From Wolbachia pipientis (GTDB lineage: Bacteria; Pseudomonadota; Alphaproteobacteria; Rickettsiales; Anaplasmataceae), in assembly GCA_023052945.1 (NCBI GenBank), contig CP095495.1, positions 434,001 through 498,000 on the forward strand: DNA of 64,000 nt, given 5' to 3'. The notes under the pieces are model-generated. The model ran no database searches. It worked only from the letters and a program-made list of their open reading frames with translations, and was not told the origin of the DNA. Positions 37,267 through 48,658 of the stretch are shown here, one piece after another. A program made the translations under genes and the position numbers. Every line of letters begins with the position of its first letter. Position 1 is the stretch's first letter.

Positions 37267-38184
37267 TTGAAATTTACATTTTTATGGACTGCTTGTGTTA
37301 CTCCCTTTAATTACAATGGGGATAGCATAGATTATAGCAGTTTGCAGCATTTACTTACAATACAAGCTGAAGCTGAAAATGGCGTAGTGTTACTGGGTAG
37401 CACAGGTGAAAGCCTATCGCTTACTGATTCTGAAAAGCGTACATTAGTTGAATTTGTATGTGAGCTAAAATTAAATACAAAAATTGTAATTGGTGTACCA
37501 GGAGTGAATCTATATCAGACTCTTGAATGGCTTGATTTTTGCAAGGATATGCCTATTCACGGCTATCTAATGACAACCCCCATTTATGCAAAGCCTGGAA
37601 TTATGGGGCAGACTTTATGGTTTGAAAAGCTGCTTGAGAAAGCACATGTGCCGGCTATGTTTTACAATATTCCATCGAGAGCAGGAGTGAGTCTTCATGC
37701 TGAAACTGTACACAACTTATCCAGCCACGAAAAATTTTGGGCTATCAAAGATTCCAGTGGCACCGTTGGTACTTCAGCTCAGTATAAGAAAGTTGCTCCA
37801 AATATTGAGGTCTTTTGCGGAGATGATAATATGATATCCGATATGGCCGCTTATGGCGTAGCTGGTCTGGTTTCCGTTGCTTCCAATGTTTGGCCACACG
37901 CAGCACATGAATATGTTAAGCAATGCCTACTGTCATTCCAGCACGTAACTAGAAAAAAAACAACTCCTCAAATGACAGGAAATGACGTAAAAAGTTCAAC
38001 AGATATCTGGCAACAAGCTTGCAAAGCTCTATTTATTGCCAGCAACCCAATACCTACTAAAGCACTTCTGCATGATATTGGGCTCATAGAACACAAAACC
38101 GTTCGCCTACCACTTAGCACAGAAGACTTGCCTTCTGTTGAAACATTGAGGCAAGTGAATGCTTGGATGGAAAGAATTGGCTAG
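37267..38184 (+). CDS. dapA: 4-hydroxy-tetrahydrodipicolinate synthase
   Basis: DapA condenses pyruvate with aspartate semialdehyde, the first committed step towards diaminopimelate and lysine. The 305-residue product has the GSTGE motif at residues 44-48, the catalytic tyrosine in YNIPSRAG (residue 133), and the Schiff-base lysine in WAIKDSSG (residue 161). The first codon is TTG, with the product beginning KFTFLWTACVTPF. A short insert (around residues 215-240, VTRKKTTPQMTGND) lies before the C-terminal helices and is longer than usual. Diaminopimelate supplies the remnant peptidoglycan pathway, consistent with murD in this window. Confidence 0.94.
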   Translation: MKFTFLWTACVTPFNYNGDSIDYSSLQHLLTIQAEAENGVVLLGSTGESLSLTDSEKRTLVEFVCELKLNTKIVIGVPGVNLYQTLEWLDFCKDMPIHGYLMTTPIYAKPGIMGQTLWFEKLLEKAHVPAMFYNIPSRAGVSLHAETVHNLSSHEKFWAIKDSSGTVGTSAQYKKVAPNIEVFCGDDNMISDMAAYGVAGLVSVASNVWPHAAHEYVKQCLLSFQHVTRKKTTPQMTGNDVKSSTDIWQQACKALFIASNPIPTKALLHDIGLIEHKTVRLPLSTEDLPSVETLRQVNAWMERIG

Positions 38185-38187
38185 TCT

Positions 38188-38700
38188 TTAACAACAATAA
38201 GGATGAAAAAGAGTTTTATCTGCAACACCATCAACTTTCACATCGCTGTCAACCGAGCCACTCGGTGGTGGTGGAGAAGAAAAGCGTTCAGTTATTTTAC
38301 TAAAAAGTTGTATAACAATTGCGTTTGCTATTAGAGTTAAAGCAATTATAGCTACAGGTGATGTAAAGCCAAGAGCAACCAATCCTGCTCCGATTCCAAA
38401 ACAAACAACAGCACTTGCTATCAAAGGTACAACATACTTACTCAAGCTATCAAACAATTTAGCTTTTTCATTTATCCTTTTTTGGTCGTATATACCACCA
38501 TACACTTTTTTGGTATTGATAAGCAAAAGAATGCCAACAAGCGTACACCCAACTAGCGGGATTATAGAGCCAATCATTCCTCCTACAATAAGAGGTGATA
38601 AACTAGAACTACACATAGTAAGAGCTATGGTACTAGCTATGAGTCCCAAAGACCCTATGGTTACTGCTGCATATGATGCAAACTTTTTTTGATTAGGCAT
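38188..38700 (-). CDS. Hypothetical four-helix membrane protein
   Basis: The 170-residue product has four hydrophobic helices (about residues 10-30, 34-57, 88-110 and 114-136). A short polar tail contains a run of prolines (SSPPPPSGSV) and ends near FHPYCC with a double cysteine. No family is recognised. The pattern of short hydrophobic protein with a polar C-terminus is shared with other unknown membrane proteins in this window. It converges on dapA with stop codons three bases apart. Confidence 0.65.
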   Translation of the reverse strand: MPNQKKFASYAAVTIGSLGLIASTIALTMCSSSLSPLIVGGMIGSIIPLVGCTLVGILLLINTKKVYGGIYDQKRINEKAKLFDSLSKYVVPLIASAVVCFGIGAGLVALGFTSPVAIIALTLIANAIVIQLFSKITERFSSPPPPSGSVDSDVKVDGVADKTLFHPYCC

Positions 38701-39098
38701 AAATTCCCTCTTTATTGATATAATCCTTTATTGCTATATAATGTTGCAACCAATGTCAATTATATAACTGAGGGTTTTTAATTGACTTTGAGCGCACTTC
38801 AGTCTATACAATTTTAATATCTTAAGCTATAAGACATGTCAGATCTATAGCTAAAGTGACTTAGGTTTACCAATAATTTGAAAAACAAAAATTCGTCATT
38901 CCGCTACTTGTTAGCGGAATCTATACTGCGAATAAATCGCGGTATGACGTGTTGCTTAGGTCAGCTATAGGATCTGTACCAGCACCATGACCTTACCCAG
39001 AAAAAATGGAGAGAAAGAAAGGAGTTTTTTTGTGGTAATCCAATTAACAGCTTGCTCATTATAGTCTTGCAACTTTGATTTAATATACAATCCAAGTG
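38701..39098. other. Intergenic region between the membrane protein and ligA
   Basis: About 400 bases without an intact gene. It holds the promoter side of the membrane-protein gene, the palindromic element at 38846-38969, and about 120 bases on the minus strand with a short open stretch (YNEQAVNWITTKKLLSF) that may be a gene remnant. I could not assign that remnant. Confidence 0.4.
38846..38969. repeat. Palindromic element upstream of the ligA 3' end
   Basis: It opens TATAGCTAAAGTGACTTAGG and closes GTCAGCTATA, with the arms TTCCGCTACTTGTTAGCGGAA and CGCGGTATGACG. It is slightly longer than the copy after tsaD because of AAAAATTCG beside the first arm. Confidence 0.7.
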
Positions 39099-41111
<2,013 letters not shown>

Positions 41112-41278
41112 CTACATTAGCCTTTGTCGTCAAGTCATGAATTTTTCTAAAAAGGTACCATAAATGATTTCAACTTGCCATGTATACTACTGCTCTGAAA
41201 AGCAATCATACTAATATTAATATAACATTTATATTTACATGCTAATATTAATATTATTTTTAAATTAAGAAGTATATT

Positions 41279-41347
41279 ATGAGTAAATATAATTACAACA
41301 GTTGGAATGATCAATCAAGTGATGTCCCTCCTGTTTGTAAAAGATAA
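41279..41347 (+). pseudogene. 5' remnant of an unidentified gene, cut by an IS481 element
   Basis: An ATG at 41279 after an AT-rich promoter-like region starts SKYNYNSWNDQSSDVPPV, and the frame then runs into IS481 sequence and stops (CKR*). Only about 19 codons are native. The 3' remainder is not found on the other side of the IS pair, so it has been deleted. I cannot name the gene. Confidence 0.5.
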
Positions 41348-42531
41348 GACTTAATCTGACAGACAAGAATTAACTGACAGAAGAATTGAGGTAGTTAAAA
41401 CTAATATCAGTCTCTTGTTTAATGCTACTAATATTTTTCTGAAAAGCAATATGTTTGCTATCAAGAAAAGTCTGCATAGGTGTTTTTCCATAGCAGTACT
41501 TACCAGAGTGAGGTCTTGTATCATTATAAGAATGCAACCAACAATCAACATCAATCTGTAGATCTTCCAAAGAATTGTAGATTTTCTTTCTAAAGATAAT
41601 ATTGTAACACTCATCTTGCATAGTTCTATGAAATCTTTCACATATGCCATTAGTTTGTGGAGAGTTGGCTTTGGTTCTAGAATGGTCGATATTTTCGATT
41701 CCCAAATATAGCTGATAAGCGTGATTTTCTGGCTTGCCACAATATTCCGTACCCCTATCAGTTAGAATGCGTAATAATGGAATTTTCTGCTCATCAAAAA
41801 ATGGAATAACCCTATCATTGAGAAGATCTTCAGCTGTAATAGCTGTTCTGTCCGTGTAAAGTTTAACCATTGCAACCCTGGAATAAGTGTCAACAAAAGT
41901 CTGCTGATAAATTCGCCCTATACCTTTGATATTGCCCACATAATAGGTATCTTGAGAACCCAAATAACCTGGATGTTGCGTCTCAATTTCACCATGAGCT
42001 TCCTTTTGTTCTTTCATTTTTTCTAAAGCTGCAAGTTGTTCTTCAGTTAAAATGATTCCGTCTTGAGCTACTTTTGTCTCTAGTGCTTTAAGTCTCTTTT
42101 TGAGAGTTTCAAGGTCATTTCTTAGCCATACAGACCTTACTCCTCCCTGAGAAATTATTATACCTCTTTTTCTCAGTTCATTTGCAGCTCTTTCTTGCCC
42201 ATATGCTGGAAATTCTGTTGCTATACCAATCACTGTTCTTTCTATATTATCGGAAACTCTGTTCGCTAATAGCGGTTTTTTCTTACTTATTTCATGTAAT
42301 GCTCCCTCTCCTCCATTTTCATATAACTCCTTAAATCGATAAAATGTATCTCTTGAGTATCCCATCACTTTACATGCTTGAGATACATTTCCTAGTTGTT
42401 TTGCTAGTTCTAATAACCCTAGCTTTGGTTTTAGTATTTTTGTTTGTATTGTACTCATTTCTAACACTCCTTTCTTTTATTATTTTATAACTTGCTTTTT
42501 TAAAGTGTCAGATCAAGTCTTATTTAATACA
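41336..42531 (-). mobile_element. IS481-family insertion sequence
   Basis: The imperfect ends are TGTAAAAGATAAGACTTAAT (left) and, as the complement of the right end, TGTATTAAATAAGACTTGAT, sharing an 18-base core AGACTT(A/G)ATCTGACA at 41344-41361 and 42506-42523. They enclose a transposase on the minus strand. The right end joins directly to a truncated IS5 element rather than to the matching flank, so a deletion followed or accompanied the insertion. Confidence 0.75.
41370..42467 (-). CDS. IS481-family transposase
   Basis: The 365-residue protein has an N-terminal helix-turn-helix (LLELAKQLGNVSQACKVMGY), a second HTH region (YGQERAANELRKRGI), and an rve-type integrase core. The core carries the first Asp in VDTYSRVAMVKLY, the second Asp in LTDRGTEYCGK, and the Glu in GICERFHRTMQDEC. 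The protein ends SIKQETDISFNYLNSSVS. The DDE triad appears complete. Its length fits the IS481 group. Only one copy occurs in the window. Confidence 0.85.
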   Translation of the reverse strand: MLEMSTIQTKILKPKLGLLELAKQLGNVSQACKVMGYSRDTFYRFKELYENGGEGALHEISKKKPLLANRVSDNIERTVIGIATEFPAYGQERAANELRKRGIIISQGGVRSVWLRNDLETLKKRLKALETKVAQDGIILTEEQLAALEKMKEQKEAHGEIETQHPGYLGSQDTYYVGNIKGIGRIYQQTFVDTYSRVAMVKLYTDRTAITAEDLLNDRVIPFFDEQKIPLLRILTDRGTEYCGKPENHAYQLYLGIENIDHSRTKANSPQTNGICERFHRTMQDECYNIIFRKKIYNSLEDLQIDVDCWLHSYNDTRPHSGKYCYGKTPMQTFLDSKHIAFQKNISSIKQETDISFNYLNSSVS

Positions 42532-43301
42532 CCTCAGGTTATATTTTTTCTGAAAATTGCGATAAACATTCGACATAATCTTAAATATCTTTATCTCTCG
42601 GATCTTGTTTTCTACTCTCATTCTAAATGATGCTAATCTTCTATTATGCTCTGGAGTTAATGGCTTTTTACGATACTTTTTATATGGAATTATAACATTG
42701 CTTTGCAATTTTTGCCAACCTTGATATCCAGAATCGGCATGTTTTATGCTATCAAGTGGTAAATATTTTTCTTGTTTCCTTATGCGGAAATCACTAATTC
42801 TACCACGGTATGACTTTGACACTGATAAAATTCTTCCTCCTTCTTCGATAATAATCTCAGTTTTCATAGTGTTGGTTCTTTTTTTCCTGAATATGATTTC
42901 TTCCGTTTTTTACTATCTTCTGGTCTCTGTATTTGCTGTTCTGTAACATCAGCCAAAATCTTCAGTATTTTTTCTGGCGTCATACTTCTATCTTTTGTTA
43001 TAGTCACTTTTTTGGCGAGTAATGGCTCTATTCTCTTAAGTAACCTACATACATTTGCGTTGTGTACATTGAATAGGCATCCTAAAAATCTATGTGTTAT
43101 GTAAGTGCGATAGTACAAAATTACGCAAAACAACTTATCTTCCAGAGTTGGTAGTTTTGATCTTCTACCATGACACTTTTTCTGTTTTTCCCATCCAGAC
43201 CTCACTTTTTCCACTACTTTTTCGAACTCCTCTATAGTTAAACCTGTTATATTACGAAAGTTTCTTGGGTATTTTTTCATATTATAGTAACTAAAGCTCA
43301 T
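42520..43301 (-). pseudogene. Truncated and frameshifted IS5-family transposase
   Basis: The first frame (43301-42864) reads SFSYYNMKKYPRNF to SYSGKKEPTL. The tract after SYSGK has seven A residues, which ends this frame; the second frame (42867-42520) resumes at KTEIIIEEGGRILS. It then loses the native terminus at KKYNLR, replaced by CIK and a stop supplied by IS481. The catalytic Asp/Asp/Glu positions are present but spread over two frames. Confidence 0.85.
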
Positions 43302-43379
43302 TTTTTTCCTTACTTGATCTGCTTATTCTTCTTCTACCTCTCTCACATCATTTTTTCAATCACCTTTTTCAGCAGGTCT
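42532..43379 (-). mobile_element. IS5-family insertion sequence, copy 4, truncated at its 3' end
   Basis: The 5' end (AGACCTGCTG on the minus strand) is at 43379, followed by a TAT-type flank (ATA at 43380-43382). Sequence matches the complete copies until AACCTGAGG, then breaks at the IS481 end. About 107 bases, including the last transposase codons and the right inverted repeat, are missing. It cannot move by itself. Confidence 0.88.
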
Positions 43380-43483
43380 ATAGTTCTTTAACGCTAACTA
43401 TGAATCAGCCAAGAAAGAAGAGTAGGAACACTTGCTTTAGCAGTACATTTATATAAAATTAGAGTAAATAAGTTGCTATTTAA

Positions 43484-44806
43484 ATGTTAACAAGATTCGC
43501 TCCAAGCCCAACTGGCTACCTCCACGTAGGAAACGTACGAACTGCCTTGGTTTGTTGGATGTACACACGCAATCAAAACGGAAAATTTTTACTCCGTTTT
43601 GATGATACTGACCTTCAGCGTTCAGATGTCAAATATATAAATAATATCATAGAAGACCTAAAATGGATTGGTATCGATTGGGATGCAAGTTTTAAGCAAT
43701 CAGAGCGCTTTGAGCGCTATAACGAGGTGTTCTTGCAGTTAATAAAAGAAGGGCATATTTATGCATGCTATGAAACAAGAGAAGAGTTAGAAATTAAACG
43801 AAAGTTGCAATTAAAACAAGGACTTCCTCCTGTTTATGACAGAAGTGCATTGCTTCTAACTGAGCAAGAGAAAATCCATTATGAGCAAGAAGGACGAAGA
43901 CCACATTTCAGGTTTAGATTGGATAGAAATGAAGTTGTTAAATGGAATGATGAAGTTAAAGGTGAAATAAATATTGCAACCAGTAGCGTCAGTGACCCTG
44001 TGGTAAAAAGAGAAGATGGAATTTACACATACATGCTACCTTCTGTTATTGATGACGTTGACCTTAATGTAACCCATGTTGTACGTGGGGAAGATCATGT
44101 AACTAATACTGCAGTGCAAATCCAAATGATTAAAGCATTAAAAGCGAAAATTCCTATGTTTGCTCACCTTTCTCTGCTACATTTTGACGATAGTAAGATA
44201 TCCAAGCGAGCAGGTGGGTTGGATATCAAATCTATAAAAGAAGATGAGACTGAACCAATGGCGCTAGTTAGTTATTTAGTGAAGCTCGGAACATCCAATC
44301 CAATTGAAGCTTGCGCCTGTATGCAATCTTTGATTGACTCATTTGACATTAAAAAATTTAGCTCAGCATCTGTACAATTCAGCTTGAGTGAAGTATACAA
44401 GCTAAATAGCAAAGTGCTGCAACAAATGCCATTTGAAATGGTGCAAGACCGTTTAAATCAAATTAGAGCGGACTCCTCAGAGTTTTGGTATTTTATAAGG
44501 AACAATATAGAAAGGTTTTCTGAGGTGGCCAAGTGGTGGAAAATATGCAAATCTGATATAGAGCCTGTAATTCTTGATAAGGAGCTTATAAAAATCGTGC
44601 TCAATACATTACCTCAAGACGATTGTAATGAAAACACATTATCAGAGTGGGTCAAAGCCATTCGACAAACAGTGGATATAAAGGCAAAAGACCTATTTAC
44701 GCAGTTGCGTTTAGCTTTAACAGGAACAGAAACAGGCCCAGAACTTGCTAAATTATTAATTTTTATCGGCAAAGAAAATATCATTGCAAGGTTAAAAGAA
44801 AAGTGA
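43484..44806 (+). CDS. gltX: Glutamate-tRNA ligase
   Basis: This class I synthetase charges glutamate onto tRNA. The 440-residue protein has the HIGH-like [17 protein letters not shown] at the N-terminus, the DDTDLQRS motif, and the KISKRAGG (KMSKS-like) loop at about residues 240-247. A C-terminal anticodon-binding domain follows. Its length is shorter than the canonical 470. Wolbachia and its relatives commonly have two gltX genes, one of which misacylates tRNA-Gln for transamidation (recalled). I cannot tell which one this is. It begins about 100 bases after the IS5 remnant. Confidence 0.94.
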   Translation: MLTRFAPSPTGYLHVGNVRTALVCWMYTRNQNGKFLLRFDDTDLQRSDVKYINNIIEDLKWIGIDWDASFKQSERFERYNEVFLQLIKEGHIYACYETREELEIKRKLQLKQGLPPVYDRSALLLTEQEKIHYEQEGRRPHFRFRLDRNEVVKWNDEVKGEINIATSSVSDPVVKREDGIYTYMLPSVIDDVDLNVTHVVRGEDHVTNTAVQIQMIKALKAKIPMFAHLSLLHFDDSKISKRAGGLDIKSIKEDETEPMALVSYLVKLGTSNPIEACACMQSLIDSFDIKKFSSASVQFSLSEVYKLNSKVLQQMPFEMVQDRLNQIRADSSEFWYFIRNNIERFSEVAKWWKICKSDIEPVILDKELIKIVLNTLPQDDCNENTLSEWVKAIRQTVDIKAKDLFTQLRLALTGTETGPELAKLLIFIGKENIIARLKEK

Positions 44807-44818
44807 AAACCAAAGAAT

Positions 44819-44933
44819 TATAGCTAGTGCAAGTCAGTACGTCATACCGCCGCGGTATCTCTAGATCCCGCTAACAAGCAGCGGGATGACGGTTGTCGGT
44901 AAACCTAAGTTACTTTAGCTATATATAAAAGGT
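44819..44933. repeat. Palindromic element, inverted, between gltX and ccmH
   Basis: It is the reverse complement of the family at 31328: it ends AACCTAAGTTACTTTAGCTA and has the arms GTCATACCGCCGCGGTAT and ATCCCGCTAACAAGCAGCGGGAT. It touches the ccmH stop codon (44934) and separates the convergent gltX and ccmH genes. Confidence 0.75.
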
Positions 44934-45311
44934 TTAAGTGGTTGTATTGATGTATCTTTGTATTAAAAAACACCCAATAAGCAGAGTTGTAAGTGGAATA
45001 AACCATAAAGTGTAAGTGCTAGGTGGGGTAGTTATAATTGAATTGCCGTAAGAATTTTTTAACTCTGAGATTATCTCTTCATCTGTGTATCCATCATTGA
45101 TTTTTTTACGAATTGCTTTTCGCATATCATACGCGATCTGAGATCCAGATTCAGACAATGATTCGCCAGAACATATTGGACACCTTATTATTTCAAATAA
45201 ACTGGTTGCTCGTTTTTCCATGCTTTTATCTCTGAGTTTATTATCCAGAGTAAAAGCATTTACGCCTGAGTGGAATATCAATATGAAAAGTAAACTAACT
45301 ACTGCTTTCAT
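44934..45311 (-). CDS. ccmH: Cytochrome c maturation protein CcmH
   Basis: CcmH is the thiol-disulfide protein that keeps apocytochrome c cysteines reduced for heme attachment. The 125-residue product has a signal peptide (residues 1-19, ending SGVNA), the redox motif RCPICSGESLSES with cysteines at 44 and 47, the helical IAYDMRKAIRKKI segment, and a C-terminal membrane helix at about 103-121. This matches the short CcmH of alphaproteobacteria. Its start overlaps the 3' end of the upstream DUF2125-like gene by 17 bases, so translation is coupled. Confidence 0.93.
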   Translation of the reverse strand: MKAVVSLLFILIFHSGVNAFTLDNKLRDKSMEKRATSLFEIIRCPICSGESLSESGSQIAYDMRKAIRKKINDGYTDEEIISELKNSYGNSIITTPPSTYTLWFIPLTTLLIGCFLIQRYINTTT

Positions 45312-46326
45312 CCTTGGTTAATTGGGTTATTTTACTGAGCTGGTTCATAAAATCAGTGATGGATAACTTTCCAATAAAGCTTGACCCTACATCATCATCG
45401 TACTTTATTGAAAATTGAACGCTGTCATCAGTTGTTTTTTCTGATAAGAAAGACATTAATTTTCCAAACGCATCTGAAGTTTTTGAGTCACCAATCATAA
45501 ACGAGATTAATTCTTTATAATTTGATATAGCCACGTTGATTTTGTCTTTAAATGAAGACGTAACCAAATTATAATTTTGCACTCCACCATCTGCAGCAAG
45601 AGAAAAATTATTACTTTGAATTAAAAATTTCTCTATGTTGAAATTAACTCTGGAAGCTGAGATGTGGTTTACAAATTCGTAATCAAATTTAGTGTCGATA
45701 CTAAGGTAACTTTCAGGACTTGCAGTATTTTTATACCGATAAGTATAAAAATCAAATCCTAGTTTAGTATTTCCATTCAGTGCTTTATCGAGGTGAAATT
45801 GAATGTAATTGCTTTTATCATTCACTTCAGTTATAACACTTTGCTGATTTTCTGAAACATCACATTTTAATCCATAATCTTCGTAACGAAGTGTATCTAT
45901 ATAGTCTATCACGCTGTTGAATCGCAATGAAGATGGTAAATCATTTAGTCTAACAACAAAGTGGCTGCTATCGTTTGTGTGGCATTTTATATTCTTTTTC
46001 TCATCACCATGAACAACAATGTTGACTTCATTGCTTGGTATGTAGATATATACTGATTTATCAAACAATCTATTTTTTATCAATAAAGCATCAGATGAGA
46101 TGGTTAATTGCTCATTGGAAAATTTTGGGTTTGTCACACGAAAAATTAGGTTAGAAGGAAATCCACTAAAATCATGTGAAATATCGAACTTTTCGTCGTT
46201 AATGTATAGTATTGCTTCAGCTAAAAGATTTTTTACCTTACATGCAGAAAAATACCAAAAACCACTATACGCTACAGGAATAAACAAAAGTAAAGAGATG
46301 ATAATATAGATAAAAATCTTACGCAT
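45295..46326 (-). CDS. DUF2125-like membrane-anchored protein
   Basis: The 343-residue product has one N-terminal helix (IFIYIIISLLLFIPVAYSGF) and a long soluble region rich in beta strands. The segment FDISHDFSGFPSNLIFRVTNPKFS resembles the 'GFP...' hallmark of alphaproteobacterial DUF2125 proteins. Function is unknown. Its 3' end overlaps ccmH and its start lies just after the ferredoxin gene, so it seems part of a ferredoxin - DUF2125 - ccmH operon. The family call comes from memory of the motif and is moderate. Confidence 0.65.
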   Translation of the reverse strand: MRKIFIYIIISLLLFIPVAYSGFWYFSACKVKNLLAEAILYINDEKFDISHDFSGFPSNLIFRVTNPKFSNEQLTISSDALLIKNRLFDKSVYIYIPSNEVNIVVHGDEKKNIKCHTNDSSHFVVRLNDLPSSLRFNSVIDYIDTLRYEDYGLKCDVSENQQSVITEVNDKSNYIQFHLDKALNGNTKLGFDFYTYRYKNTASPESYLSIDTKFDYEFVNHISASRVNFNIEKFLIQSNNFSLAADGGVQNYNLVTSSFKDKINVAISNYKELISFMIGDSKTSDAFGKLMSFLSEKTTDDSVQFSIKYDDDVGSSFIGKLSITDFMNQLSKITQLTKDESSS

Positions 46327-46328
46327 AG

Positions 46329-46688
46329 CTAATTATTTCCCTGTTTATCCAATGATATATTTCTTGTACCCCTTGGTATGGTTACACACAAACCGTCGAT
46401 ATCTTTTGTGATTTTTATTTGGCACCCAAGTCTTGATATCTCTGTTAAGCCGAATGCTAGATCTAACATATCGTTTTCCTCATCAGATATGGGATTATGC
46501 GTTTCTACAGCATCATAAAATTCTGGATCAACAATCACGTGGCATGTAGAACAAGCAAGAGAGCCTTCACATGCACCTTCAAGCAGATCTGGATCACTTC
46601 TGTGGGCTAAATTAAGCAGAGTTTCTCCCTCTGCAGCTTCATAGCTTTTCTTACTCCCATCAGGTAAAACAAAAGTAACAGATGGCAT
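46329..46688 (-). CDS. 2Fe-2S ferredoxin, adrenodoxin-like
   Basis: The 119-residue electron carrier has cysteines at residues 40, 46, 49 and 89 in the order C-x5-C-x2-C...C (GACEGSLACSTCHVIV, then LGCQI), typical of adrenodoxin-type ferredoxins. In Rickettsiales this protein supports iron-sulfur cluster assembly and is often linked to isc genes. Here it instead starts a run with a DUF2125-like gene and ccmH. Its stop is two bases before the next start codon. Confidence 0.94.
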   Translation of the reverse strand: MPSVTFVLPDGSKKSYEAAEGETLLNLAHRSDPDLLEGACEGSLACSTCHVIVDPEFYDAVETHNPISDEENDMLDLAFGLTEISRLGCQIKITKDIDGLCVTIPRGTRNISLDKQGNN

Positions 46689-46765
46689 ATTATTCCTATT
46701 AAAATCCTTACTAATTTCTCTATATCCTACAGGTAATAACTAATATTTGCAAACTCTTTGCAATT

Positions 46766-47120
46766 CCAGTGCCTATTTCTTGTTATCCAAGTACCCCTTT
46801 CTTGTCATTCAAGTAGCCCCTTTCTTGTCATCCGAGTAGCCCTTTCTTGTTATCCGAGTAGCCCTTCTCTTGTCATCCGAGTGCTCCTAATAATGTCATC
46901 CCAGTGCGTGACACTGGGATCTAGTTTTCTTTACAAATTTACCAAAAGTGTTTCATTCTATAACGCAAAACCCATATTCACAAAACCCAATGCATTACTT
47001 GCAGTCTAGATCCCAGTGTCAGCTACTCGGATGACAAGAAGAGGGCTACTCGGATGACAAAAAAGGAGCACTGGGATGACACCTGTAGCCCTACGTCATA
47101 CCGCTGCGGTATCTCTTAAC
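46766..47120. repeat. Large compound palindrome with tandem 23-bp units
   Basis: The left side has five imperfect tandem units of about 23 bases built on TTGTCATCCGAGTAGCCCTT (46779-46890), then TCATCCCAGTGCGTGACACTGGGATC. After an AT-rich spacer of about 85 bases the right side has the inverse units CAGCTACTCGGATGACAAGA and GGGCTACTCGGATGACAA, and then GAGCACTGGGATGACA. A half palindrome (GTCATACCGCTGCGGTATC) leads into the IS5 copy. No gene lies here. Confidence 0.75.
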
Positions 47121-47123
47121 ATA

Positions 47124-48079
47124 AGACCTGCTGAAAAAGGTGATTGAAAAAATGATGTGAGAGAGGTAGAAGAAGAATAAGCAGATCAAGTAAGGAAAAA
47201 AAATGAGCTTTAGTTACTATAATATGAAAAAATACCCAAGAAACTTTCGTAATATAACAGGTTTAACTATAGAGAAGTTCGAAAAAGTAGTGGAAAAAGT
47301 GAGGTCTGGATGGGAAAAACAGAAAAAGTGTCATGGTAGAAGATCAAAACTACCAACTCTGGAAGATAAGTTGTTTTGCGTAATTTTGTACTATCGCACT
47401 TACATAACACATAGATTTTTAGGATGCCTATTCAATGTACACAACGCAAATGTATGTAGGTTACTTAAGAGAATAGAGCCATTACTCGCCAAAAAAGTGA
47501 CTATAACAAAAGATAGAAGTATGACGCCAGAAAAAATACTGAAGATTTTGGCTGATGTTACAGAACAGCAAATACAGAGACCAGAAGATAGTAAAAAACG
47601 GAAGAAATCATATTCAGGAAAAAAAAGAACCAACACTATGAAAACTGAGATTATTATCGAAGAAGGAGGAAGAATTTTATCAGTGTCAAAGTCATACCGT
47701 GGTAGAATTAGTGATTTCCGCATAAGGAAACAAGAAAAATATTTACCACTTGATAGCATAAAACATGCCGATTCTGGATATCAAGGTTGGCAAAAATTGC
47801 AAAGCAATGTTATAATTCCATATAAAAAGTATCGTAAAAAGCCATTAACTCCAGAGCATAATAGAAGATTAGCATCATTTAGAATGAGAGTAGAAAACAA
47901 GATCCGAGAGATAAAGATATTTAAGATTATGTCGAATGTTTATCGCAATTTTCAGAAAAAATATAACCTGAGGTTCAATATTATTGCTGGTATTGTAAAT
48001 CTTAAGCACGCCTTTTAGTTAACCTTGATTTTAGTCACCCTCCTTTCCTTTTTTTTATCGCTTGATTCGCAGCAGGTCT
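47124..48079 (+). mobile_element. IS5-family insertion sequence, copy 2 (956 bp, A8 version)
   Basis: Ends are AGACCTGCTG and CAGCAGGTCT with a clean ATA duplication (47121-47123 and 48080-48082). Removing the IS and one ATA rejoins GCGGTATCTCTTAAC with ATAGATCCCGCTAACACG, which is the middle of a palindromic element. Hence it inserted into such an element, and repeat C is the right-hand continuation. Confidence 0.92.
47203..48018 (+). CDS. IS5-family DDE transposase (intact single frame)
   Basis: A 271-residue transposase, nearly identical to the one at 6126-6941. It differs at Lys for Glu (IEKFEK) and Trp for Cys (RSGWEKQ). The poly-A tract has eight A residues, so the frame is continuous. 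Helix-turn-helix and candidate DDE residues are as in copy 1. Confidence 0.92.
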   Translation: MSFSYYNMKKYPRNFRNITGLTIEKFEKVVEKVRSGWEKQKKCHGRRSKLPTLEDKLFCVILYYRTYITHRFLGCLFNVHNANVCRLLKRIEPLLAKKVTITKDRSMTPEKILKILADVTEQQIQRPEDSKKRKKSYSGKKRTNTMKTEIIIEEGGRILSVSKSYRGRISDFRIRKQEKYLPLDSIKHADSGYQGWQKLQSNVIIPYKKYRKKPLTPEHNRRLASFRMRVENKIREIKIFKIMSNVYRNFQKKYNLRFNIIAGIVNLKHAF

Positions 48080-48600
48080 ATAGATCCCGCTAACACGTAG
48101 CGGGATGAAGGTTGTCGGTAAGCCTAAATTACTTTAGCCATAAATATTTAAGAAATTCACCAAACGAAAAAAAAGGCAAAAGAAGCCCTAGTCATTGTCT
48201 ATTTTCAGTATTGGCGTTTTTTAAGTCTTAAACGCTGCAATTTAGCTGCTTTTAAATGCAACTAACCTTAACTATAAATGTTTAAGAAATTTACTAGGCA
48301 GAAAAAAAAGGCAAAGAAAACCCGTGGTAGCTAGTTATTACACTCTCTATTTTAAAATTTGACGTTGGGTGATGTCTTGAACGCTTTATAAGCGCGTTTC
48401 AGCTTATGTAGGTAAAAACCTAGAAATTTTATAAAGACATACGGTGCACATAGTGCAAAAAATTAAACAATAGTACGCCAAATACAAGTTTTCTTGTCAT
48501 TTTAATCTGCTGCAGAGATTGCGAAGTTAAATAAAATAGCTTCACTTTCATGATAAGGGGGCTGGCGGAGTTTGTCAAGGAAGTTTTTTCGTTTCTACTG
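48080..48600 (+). repeat. Noncoding repeat of about 510 bp, copy C
   Basis: Starts inside the palindromic element at TAGATCCCGCTAACACG and ends near GGCGGAGTTTGTCAAGG, before the murD fusion. It is the direct counterpart of copy B and the inverse of copy A, including two internal blocks with TTAAGAAATTC/TTTAC and GGCAAA(A)GAA. It fills the gap of about 600 bases between the IS5 copy and murD. Confidence 0.8.
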
Positions 48601-48658
48601 AATGACAGTTGTGACCTATGCAAGAAGTCTGTTGTAGTTTGTACGATATCTTTATAAA

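Noticed and set aside
41327..42540. Target duplication around IS481 (CCTCCTGTT against CCTCAGGTT)
   Set aside because: Two of nine bases differ, and the flanks belong to different sequences (a gene remnant and IS5), so chance similarity is more likely.
46758..47009. Open frame of 83 codons across the tandem repeats
   Set aside because: Its product is the translation of the repeat unit (SCHSSSPFLVIRV) and has no start context; it is a repeat artefact.
46766..47090. CRISPR array at the tandem 23-bp units
   Set aside because: The units are adjacent without unique spacers, imperfect and part of a palindrome; there are no cas genes in the window.
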